Positions 57,839-64,000 of a stretch of DNA of 64,000 bases are shown here, in pieces. Under the pieces are notes generated by a model. That model was not told where the DNA came from. It worked only from the letters and a program-made list of their open reading frames with translations, and did not search any database. This DNA is from Steroidobacteraceae bacterium (GTDB taxonomy: Bacteria; Pseudomonadota; Gammaproteobacteria; Steroidobacterales; Steroidobacteraceae), in NCBI GenBank assembly GCA_019634895.1, contig JAHCAM010000007.1, forward strand, positions 1-64,000. The letters are read 5' to 3'. Both the position numbers and the translations under genes were made by a program. Every line of letters starts with the position of its first letter. Position 1 is the stretch's first letter.

Positions 57839-59173
57839 ATGTCTTCCGAGCGTCATCTAGTCCTGCACAACTGGTGCGTGCCGGGCGACTGGGACGGCCC
57901 CACGGTCGCCGGCGGGCGCGGCGCATTCCTGGTCCTGGAGGACGGGCGCGAGATCCTCGATTTCTCCAGCCTGGTCGAGTGCAGCAACCTCGGCCACCAG
58001 CACCCGAAGCTGGTCGCCGCGATCCGCGACCAGGCCGCGAAGCTCTGCTTCGTGACCAGCGCCTGGGGCGCGGAACCGCGCCGGGCGCTCGCGGAGTGCC
58101 TGCTCGCGATCTCCGGCTTCGAAGGCGGGCGCGTGTTCTTCACGCTGGGCGGGGCGGACGCCAACGAGAACGCCGTGCGCATCGCGCGCTTCGCCTCGCG
58201 CAAGCCGCGCGGTCTAGTGGTCACGCGCGACCGCTCCTACCACGGCGCGAGCTACATGGACATGGCGCTGTCAGGCGATTCGCGCACCGCGCAACAGGTG
58301 GACGCCGAGGCCTGGGGCGTGCGCCACGTGCCGCCGCCCTATGCCTACCGCTGCCCGTTCGGCAGCAGCGCGGCCGACGAGTGCGGGCGCCGCGCCGCGA
58401 GCGCAGTGGCGGAGGCGATCGATCGCGAGGGCGCAGACCGGGTCGCCGCCGTCCTGATGGAGACGAACGCCGGCAGCAACGGCATCGTCGCGCCCGACAA
58501 TTACTGGCCGGCGCTGCGCGCGCTCACGCGCGAGCGCGGCGTGCTGCTGATCGCCGACGAGGTCATGGGCGGTTTCGGCCGCTGCGGCGAATGGTTCGCC
58601 TGGCAGCGGCATGGCGACGGCGCCCGGCCCGACATCATGACGCTCGCCAAGGGCCTCACCGGAGCCGCGATTCCGCTGGGCGCCGTGGTCATGAGCGCGG
58701 AGGTCGCCAGGGCGATCGATCGCGACATGTTCTACGGCGGCCTTACCTACGGCGGCCACCCGCTGTCCTGCGCGGCGGGCGTCGCCGCGATCGAGGCGTA
58801 CCGCGAGGAGAAGCTGATCGAGCGCTCGCGCACGCTGGGGGCCCGGATGTATTCAGAGTTGCAGCGGCTGGCTGCGCGCCATGCCGCCATCGGCGACGTG
58901 CGCGGCGGCCATGGCCTGTTCGCCGTGATCGAGCTCGTCTCCGACCGCGCGACGAAGGCGCCCATCGCGCCCTGGCCGCAGCAGCCGCAGGCGCTGAAGT
59001 CGCTGCTCGCCGCCGCGCTGGCCGAGGGCGTCTCCTTCGGTTCGCGCGGCAACCTGCTGATCCTCGCGCCGCCGCTCGTAATCGATGAATCCGATCTCGC
59101 CCGCGCGATCGCGCTCCTCGACCGGCTGCTGGGCCGGTACTTCCCCTCTTCCGTCCCGGAGCAGAAGCCATGA
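57839..59173 (+). CDS. Class-III PLP-dependent aminotransferase
   Basis: A 444-residue aminotransferase has the class-III signature region ERGVLLIADEVMGGFGRCGEWFAWQ, the PLP lysine in DIMTLAKGLTGAAIPLGAV, and GGLTYGGHPLSCAAG. This family transfers omega-amino groups, and the exact substrate is unknown. It heads the five-gene catabolic operon and overlaps the aldehyde dehydrogenase gene by four bases. The start is 170 bases from the divergent CopL gene. Confidence 0.9.
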   Translation: MSSERHLVLHNWCVPGDWDGPTVAGGRGAFLVLEDGREILDFSSLVECSNLGHQHPKLVAAIRDQAAKLCFVTSAWGAEPRRALAECLLAISGFEGGRVFFTLGGADANENAVRIARFASRKPRGLVVTRDRSYHGASYMDMALSGDSRTAQQVDAEAWGVRHVPPPYAYRCPFGSSAADECGRRAASAVAEAIDREGADRVAAVLMETNAGSNGIVAPDNYWPALRALTRERGVLLIADEVMGGFGRCGEWFAWQRHGDGARPDIMTLAKGLTGAAIPLGAVVMSAEVARAIDRDMFYGGLTYGGHPLSCAAGVAAIEAYREEKLIERSRTLGARMYSELQRLAARHAAIGDVRGGHGLFAVIELVSDRATKAPIAPWPQQPQALKSLLAAALAEGVSFGSRGNLLILAPPLVIDESDLARAIALLDRLLGRYFPSSVPEQKP

Positions 59174-60738
59174 GTTTCCGCCTCACCTACGCCACCATGT
59201 ACAACCCGCCCGAGGAGATGCATGCGCGCTTCGAGGCGGCGCTCGCGAAAGTGCGCAAGGGTCTCCCCGCGACGCACGCCTTGTATATCGACGGCAAGGA
59301 TCGCGCCGGCGCGGTGACCGAGGAGCGCGCCAGCCCGATCGACCGCGAACTGAAGCTCGGCCGCTTCCCGCTGGCGCAGCCGGACGAGGTGGACGCGGCG
59401 ATCGCGGCCGCGCACCGCGCATTCCCCGGCTGGCGTGCGGCGCCACTCGCGGAACGCGTGCGGCTCATGCGCAAGGTCGCGGACGTCATGGAAGCCCGCG
59501 TCTACGAGATCGCCGCCGCGCTGGTGCTCGAGGTCGGCAAGAACCGCATGGAGGCGCTCGGCGAGGCACAGGAATCCGTGGACTTCTTCCGCTGTTACGC
59601 CGACGACTTCGAATCCCACAAGGGCTACGAGTTCGACCTGCCGAACGATCCGCTGACGGGGTTCGTCTCGCGCAACCGCAGCGTGATGCGGCCCTACGGC
59701 GTCTGGGCCGTCATCGCGCCGTTCAATTTTCCGAACGCGCTGGCCGCGGGCCCGGCCGCCGCCGCGCTGGTCACCGGCAACACGGTCGTGCTCAAGTGCG
59801 CCTCCGACACGCCCTGGGCCGGGCACCTGCTCGCGGACTGCATCCGCGACGCGGGCCTGCCGCCGGGCGTGTTCAACTACATCGCGGGCTCCGGCGCCGC
59901 CGCCGGCGAGCAGCTGGTGCGCGATGCGCGCACCGCCGGCATGACCTTCACCGGTTCGGTCGCGGTCGGCCGCTCGATCATGGCGGCGATGGCGGCGGGC
60001 CGCTATCCGCGGCCCTGCATCACGGAGATGGGCGGCAAGAACCCGGTCATCGTCACCGAGCGCGCGGATCTCGAGCGCGCCGCCAGCGGGCTGCTGCGCT
60101 CCGCGTATGGCATGGGCGGGCAGAAGTGCTCGGCGGCCTCGCGGCTGTACGTGCACGAGAAGGTCGCGGACGAGCTGCTCGCGCGAATCGAGAAGCAGGT
60201 GGACGCCATCCGCATCGGCGACCCTTCGTTGCGCGAGAACTGGCTGGGACCGGTCGTGAATGCGCGCGCGTACGAGAACTATTCCCGCTTCGTCTCGCAG
60301 CTGCGCGAGGGCGGCGCGACGTTCCGCCGCGGCGGGAACCAGTGCCGGGATGGCGCGCTGGCGCGCGGCTACTACGTCGAGCCCGTGCTCGCCGAGGCGC
60401 CGGCGGATCATCCGCTGTGGAAGCACGAGATGTTCCTGCCGATCCTGATGGCGCAGCGCTTCCGCTCGCGCGACGAGGCAATGCGGCTCGCCAACGACAC
60501 CGACATGGGCCTGACCGCCGGCTTCTACGGCGCGCCCGACGAGGTCGCCTGGTTCCAGGACAACATCGAGGCCGGCGTCACCTACGCCAACCGCGCGCAG
60601 GGCGCGACCACCGGCGCCTGGCCCGGGTACCAGCCCTTCGGCGGCTGGAAGGGCTCGGGCTCATCGGGCAAGGCGATCGCCTCAGCCTATTACCTGCCGC
60701 TGTACCTGCGCGAGCAGTCCCGCACCGTGGTGGACTGA
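59170..60738 (+). CDS. NAD(P)-dependent aldehyde dehydrogenase (P5C dehydrogenase-like)
   Basis: A 522-residue dehydrogenase has the cofactor-binding FTGSVAVGR, the general base Glu in CITEMGGKNPVI, the catalytic Cys in GGQKCSAASRLYV, and late GYQPFGGWKGSGSSGKA. The form around the Cys (GQKCSAAS) is that of 1-pyrroline-5-carboxylate/glutamate-semialdehyde dehydrogenases. Following an omega-aminotransferase, it would oxidise the semialdehyde to a dicarboxylate. The ATGA overlap with the aminotransferase supports coupling. Confidence 0.9.
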   Translation: MSFRLTYATMYNPPEEMHARFEAALAKVRKGLPATHALYIDGKDRAGAVTEERASPIDRELKLGRFPLAQPDEVDAAIAAAHRAFPGWRAAPLAERVRLMRKVADVMEARVYEIAAALVLEVGKNRMEALGEAQESVDFFRCYADDFESHKGYEFDLPNDPLTGFVSRNRSVMRPYGVWAVIAPFNFPNALAAGPAAAALVTGNTVVLKCASDTPWAGHLLADCIRDAGLPPGVFNYIAGSGAAAGEQLVRDARTAGMTFTGSVAVGRSIMAAMAAGRYPRPCITEMGGKNPVIVTERADLERAASGLLRSAYGMGGQKCSAASRLYVHEKVADELLARIEKQVDAIRIGDPSLRENWLGPVVNARAYENYSRFVSQLREGGATFRRGGNQCRDGALARGYYVEPVLAEAPADHPLWKHEMFLPILMAQRFRSRDEAMRLANDTDMGLTAGFYGAPDEVAWFQDNIEAGVTYANRAQGATTGAWPGYQPFGGWKGSGSSGKAIASAYYLPLYLREQSRTVVD

Positions 60739-61587
60739 GTGCCGAAGTTCCTGGCCCTGCGGGACGCGATCCGGGACCACGTCGCCGACGGCGCCTGCGT
60801 CGCGCTCGAGGGCTTCACGCACCTGATCCCGTTCGCGGCGGGCAACGAGATCATCCGCCAGGGCAGGCAGCAGCTGCACCTCGTACGCATGACGCCGGAC
60901 CTCATCTACGACCAGATGATCGGCGCCGGCTGCGCGCGCCGGCTGACCTTCTCCTGGGGCGGCAACCCCGGCGTGGGTTCCGCGCACCGCATCCGCGACG
61001 CGGTCGAGCAGGGCTGGCCGCGGCCGCTCGAGCTCGACGAGCACACGCATGCCGGCATGGCGGCGGCTTACCGCGCGGGCGCGGCGCGCCTGCCCTTCGG
61101 GATGCTGCGCGGCTACATCGGCACCGACCTGCCGCAGCACAACGCGCGCATCGGCAGCGTGCGCTGCCCGTACACGGGCGAGGAAATCGCGGCCGTGCCC
61201 GCGCTCAACCCGGACGTGGCCATCCTGCACGCCCAGCGCGCGGACCGGCGCGGCAACGTCGCGATCACCGGCATCACCGGCGCCGCGCGCGAGGCGGCGC
61301 TCGCCGCGGCGAAGCTCGTCGTCACGGTCGAGGAGGTCGTCGAGGAACTGCCGCCGGCGATGAACGGGATCGTGTTGCCGCATTTCGTGGTCACGGCCAT
61401 TGCACACTGCCCGGGCGGCGCCTGGCCGTCGTACGCGCAGGGGCATTATGCGCGCGACAACGGCTTCTACCGGCGCTGGGACGCGATCGCGCGCGACCGC
61501 GCCCAGTTCACGGCGTGGATCGACCGGCACGTGCGCGGCACGGCGGACCATCATGCGTTTCTGGCGAGCCTGAGGCTGGCGGCATGA
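60739..61587 (+). CDS. CoA-transferase family I, alpha-type subunit, GTG start
   Basis: A 282-residue subunit of the glutaconate/3-oxoacid CoA-transferase type has VALEGFTHLIPFAAGNEIIRQG and the NPDVAILHAQRADRRGNVAITG region. The GTG start follows the dehydrogenase stop immediately. It should pair with the beta-type subunit at 61874-62650. The acceptor is presumably the dicarboxylate made by the preceding enzyme; this is inference. Confidence 0.87.
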   Translation: MPKFLALRDAIRDHVADGACVALEGFTHLIPFAAGNEIIRQGRQQLHLVRMTPDLIYDQMIGAGCARRLTFSWGGNPGVGSAHRIRDAVEQGWPRPLELDEHTHAGMAAAYRAGAARLPFGMLRGYIGTDLPQHNARIGSVRCPYTGEEIAAVPALNPDVAILHAQRADRRGNVAITGITGAAREAALAAAKLVVTVEEVVEELPPAMNGIVLPHFVVTAIAHCPGGAWPSYAQGHYARDNGFYRRWDAIARDRAQFTAWIDRHVRGTADHHAFLASLRLAA

Positions 61588-61620
61588 ACGGCCGGGACGG
61601 CGGTCAGGCGCGCTGTGCGG

Positions 61621-61831
61621 CCGCGATCCCTGCTGGCTCGCGCCGCCGGAACTTACGCGCTCGCTCGCAGGATCGCGGCCGCCGGCGCGCACGGCCACCG
61701 TACACGCCCGCGCCTCCAACCGCCGGCGGCGCGCCACGGCTGGCGCGGCCGGCGTGCGCGAGATCCGGCGGAGGGGCCCGTCTGCAAACTCGTAAGTTCC
61801 GGCAGAGTTTGCAGGCGGGCCCCTCCGCCGG
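61621..61831. repeat. Palindromic element of repeat family 2 (paired hairpins)
   Basis: Two hairpins lie between the CoA-transferase subunit genes. Hairpin 1 (61621-61679) has outer arms CCGCGATC and GATCGCGG, and its centre carries the same 22 bases as at 24641-24662. Hairpin 2 (61765-61831) has 26-base arms with one mismatch and a 15-base loop that begins CGTAAGTTCCGGC, the inverted core. The pair of cores is thus in opposite orientation, like a bipartite REP element. Confidence 0.75.
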
Positions 61832-61873
61832 TTCCCCTGCCTGCCGTTGGCGTCTTGCTGCAGAGGCAAGGCC

Positions 61874-62650
61874 GTGAGCGCCTGGACCCGCGACGAGATG
61901 ATGACGATCGCCGCCGCCCGCCTGCTCGCCGACGGCATGGTCTGCTTCGTCGGCATCGGCCTGCCGGGCGCGGCCTGCAACCTCGCGCGCCTGACGCACG
62001 CGCCGGGGCTGGTGCTGATCTACGAATCCGGCACGATCGGCACGCGCCCATCCGTGTTGCCGCTTTCCATCGGCGACGGCGAGCTGGCGGAGACCGCGAC
62101 CTGCGTCGTGCCGCTGCCCGAGATCTTCAGCGATTACCTGCAGGCGGGGCGCATCGACGTCGGCTTCCTCGGCGCCGCGCAGATCGACCGCTTCGGCAAC
62201 CTGAACAGCACGGTGATCGGCGACTACGCAAAGCCGCGCACGCGGCTGCCCGGCGCCGGCGGCGCCACCGAGATCGCCGCGCATGCGCGGGAGGTCTTCA
62301 TCGTCATGAAGGCGACGCCGCGGTCGTTCGTGCCCAGGCTCGACTTCCAGACCAGCGGCGGGCATTTCCCTGGCCGCGCCGTGAGCGGCGCGACCGGCAG
62401 CGGCCCGGCGGTGGTCGTCACCGACGTCGGCATGCTGCGGCCGCAGGGCCCGCGCAACGAGCTCGCGCTCGCCGCGACCTACCCCGGGATCCCGGCCCAG
62501 GAAGCGGTCGCCGCCGTCGGCTGGCCGCTCGCCATCGCATCCACAGTCGAATCCATCGCGCCGCCCGCGGCCGCGGAACTCGAGGCGCTGCGCGCCCTCG
62601 AGGCCCGCACCGCGGCGGCTCACCGCGAACCCGTGAGGTTACCCCTATGA
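61874..62650 (+). CDS. CoA-transferase family I, beta-type subunit, GTG start
   Basis: A 258-residue subunit has FVGIGLPGAACNLARL and IYESGTIGTRP, where E51 is the likely catalytic glutamate that forms the CoA thioester. DVGFLGAAQIDRFGNLNST and VVTDVGMLRP are also typical. The GTG at 61874 follows AGAGGCAAGG; an ATG at 61847 gives an extra Cys-rich start not expected for the family. It is separated from its partner subunit gene by the paired hairpin element. The ATGA overlap links it to the last aminotransferase. Confidence 0.88.
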   Translation: MSAWTRDEMMTIAAARLLADGMVCFVGIGLPGAACNLARLTHAPGLVLIYESGTIGTRPSVLPLSIGDGELAETATCVVPLPEIFSDYLQAGRIDVGFLGAAQIDRFGNLNSTVIGDYAKPRTRLPGAGGATEIAAHAREVFIVMKATPRSFVPRLDFQTSGGHFPGRAVSGATGSGPAVVVTDVGMLRPQGPRNELALAATYPGIPAQEAVAAVGWPLAIASTVESIAPPAAAELEALRALEARTAAAHREPVRLPL

Positions 62651-63987
62651 GCGCCAGCCCCGGCAAATCGACCAACCCGCACATCAGGACCGAGCTGCCG
62701 GGGCCGAAGGCGCGCGCGATGATCGAGCGCGACACGAGAGTCGCATCGCCCTCCTATCCGCGCGACTACCCGTTCGTGATCTCGCACGGGCGCGGCGCCG
62801 AGGTCTGGGACGTGGACGGCAACCGCTTCCTCGACTTCGCTGCGGGCATTGCGGTCTGCTCGACCGGCCACGCGCACCCGAAGGTGGTGGCCGCGGTGCA
62901 GGAAGCGGCCGCGAAGTTCCTGCACATCTCCAGCGACTACTGGCATGAAGGGATGACCGCGCTCGCGGAACGCCTGTCCGCGCTGGTGCCGCTCGGCGAG
63001 CCGGGCATGAGCTTCTTCTGCCAGTCCGGTACGGAGTCGGTCGAGGGCGCGCTCAAGCTCGCGCGCTACGTGACCGGTCGTGGCCGCATCCTCGCCTTCC
63101 TCGGCAGCTTCCACGGCCGCACCATGGGCTCGCTGGCGCTCACCTCCAGCAAGTACACGCAGCAGGCCGGCTTCTTCCCGACCATGCCGGGCGTGACACA
63201 CGTGCCCTACCCCAACAGCTACCGGCCGCTGTTCGCGGGCAGCGACCAGGGCCGGGCGGTGCTCGACTACATCCGCATGCTGTTCGAGCGCAACGTCCCG
63301 GCGCAGGAAGTCGCCGCCATCGTCGTGGAGCCGCTGCAGGGCGAGGGCGGCTACCTCGTGCCGCCGGCCGGATTCCTCGCCGGGCTGCGCCGGATCTGCG
63401 ACGAGCACGGCATCCTGCTGGTGTTCGACGAGGTGCAGTCCGGCGTCGGCCGCACCGGCAAGATGTTCTGCGCCGAACACTCGGGGGTGAAGCCCGACAT
63501 CATGACCCTCGCGAAGGGACTCGGCTCCGGCATGCCGATCGGCGCCGTGGTCGCGAAGCAGAGCCTCATGAAACAGTGGAAGAAGGGCGCGCACGGCAAC
63601 ACCTTCGGCGGCAACCCGCTGTGCTGCGCGGCCGCAAACGTCACGCTCGACCTGGTGCGCGAGCAGTACGCCGCGAACGCGGCCGGGGTCGGCGCGCACT
63701 TCATGAAGCGCCTCGCGGAACTCAAGTCGCAGTATCCCTGCATCGGCGACCTGCGCGGCCTCGGCCTGATGATCGGCGTCGAGCTGATCGAAAAGGACGG
63801 TGCGCCTGCCCGCGCGCTGGTGGACCGGCTGCTGCACGCGGCCTGGCGCAACGGCCTCCTGCTGCTTTCCTGCGGCGTCTCCACGCTTCGTTTCATGCCG
63901 CCGCTCTGCGTCAGCGAAGCGGAGGTGGACGAGGCGATGGGCTGCCTGCGCCGCGCACTGGACGAAGCGCTCGCGGCGAAGGCATGA
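62647..63987 (+). CDS. Class-III omega-aminotransferase (4-aminobutyrate transaminase-like)
   Basis: A 446-residue transaminase has ISHGRGAEVWDVDGNRFLDFAAGIAVCSTGHAHP, the GTESVEGALKLAR PLP phosphate loop, VFDEVQSGVGRTGKMFCAEH, and the PLP Lys in DIMTLAKGLGSGMPIGAVV. It resembles GabT-type enzymes that transfer amino groups from C4-C5 omega-amino acids to 2-oxoglutarate. It shares an ATGA with the CoA-transferase subunit. A longer upstream reading is a shadow of that gene. It ends 13 bases before the window edge. Confidence 0.92.
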   Translation: MSASPGKSTNPHIRTELPGPKARAMIERDTRVASPSYPRDYPFVISHGRGAEVWDVDGNRFLDFAAGIAVCSTGHAHPKVVAAVQEAAAKFLHISSDYWHEGMTALAERLSALVPLGEPGMSFFCQSGTESVEGALKLARYVTGRGRILAFLGSFHGRTMGSLALTSSKYTQQAGFFPTMPGVTHVPYPNSYRPLFAGSDQGRAVLDYIRMLFERNVPAQEVAAIVVEPLQGEGGYLVPPAGFLAGLRRICDEHGILLVFDEVQSGVGRTGKMFCAEHSGVKPDIMTLAKGLGSGMPIGAVVAKQSLMKQWKKGAHGNTFGGNPLCCAAANVTLDLVREQYAANAAGVGAHFMKRLAELKSQYPCIGDLRGLGLMIGVELIEKDGAPARALVDRLLHAAWRNGLLLLSCGVSTLRFMPPLCVSEAEVDEAMGCLRRALDEALAAKA

Positions 63988-64000
63988 GGCGCGCCGCCGG

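Noticed and set aside
61615..62646. Upstream extension of the last aminotransferase to 790 residues
   Set aside because: The extra part reads through the hairpin element and the CoA-transferase subunit in another frame. The ATG at 62647 with the ATGA overlap gives the normal family length.

Overview
The window is a very G+C-rich chromosomal segment, most likely from a gammaproteobacterium of the Xanthomonadales/Nevskiales type. Support for this comes from CopL-like copper proteins (typical of Xanthomonadaceae), large TonB-dependent receptors, a cytochrome c4, MacB-like efflux operons with sigma-54 activators, and an rsmG-parA pair. Genes are densely packed, with many ATGA/GTGA start-stop overlaps. 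No rRNA, tRNA, CRISPR array, transposase or integrase was recognised. The taxonomic placement is inference.

Layout. (1) 170-7374, minus strand: efflux operon A, encoding two small proteins, an HlyD-type adaptor, an ABC ATPase, a double-length MacB/FtsX permease, a TPR protein and an NtrC-type regulator. It is preceded by an almost ideal sigma-54 promoter and inverted upstream sites. (2) 7586-16796: parA-rsmG, acuI-like reductase, metallo-hydrolase, S9 peptidase, GNAT, cytochrome c4, glutathione peroxidase and acyl-CoA dehydrogenase. Four copies of one palindromic repeat are scattered between these genes. (3) 16766-24446, minus: efflux operon B, encoding an adaptor, ATPase, two permeases, NtrC-type regulator and histidine kinase, with the same kind of sigma-54 promoter and the same TGTCCG/CGGACA upstream half-sites as operon A. 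(4) 24727-28061, minus: oligopeptide-binding lipoprotein and mnmG. (5) 28155-35785, plus: TonB receptor, then a tightly overlapping operon of sigma factor, membrane protein, alpha/beta hydrolase and NatA/NatB-like ABC exporter, then a small exported protein. (6) 35792-45412: mixed envelope and metabolic genes (PQQ-like propeller, small outer-membrane beta-barrel, GST, double GFA protein, AbgT transporter, tandem NTF2-like lipoproteins, an exported-looking D-2-hydroxyacid dehydrogenase). (7) 45098-57667: copper-handling island with three CopL-like proteins, a CueR-like regulator and its MerR-type promoter, CopA P-type ATPase, multicopper oxidase, His-rich cytochrome c, DUF411 and DUF5676 proteins, a TolC-family protein, a methyltransferase and a TonB receptor. 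(8) 57839-63987, plus: catabolic operon of two class-III aminotransferases, an aldehyde dehydrogenase and a two-subunit CoA-transferase, interrupted by a paired hairpin element.

How the parts work together. The clearest circuit is the sigma-54 pair. Operons A and B each encode a regulator of the same family, have nearly identical recognition helices in those regulators, and carry the same upstream half-sites. I infer that they form one small autoregulated and possibly cross-regulated envelope-stress/efflux regulon. The copper island combines cytoplasmic export (CopA under CueR), periplasmic oxidation (multicopper oxidase) and small Cys/His-rich metal binders. Two separate families of palindromic elements shape the 3' ends and spacers of several genes, and in at least three cases the repeat itself supplies the stop codon.
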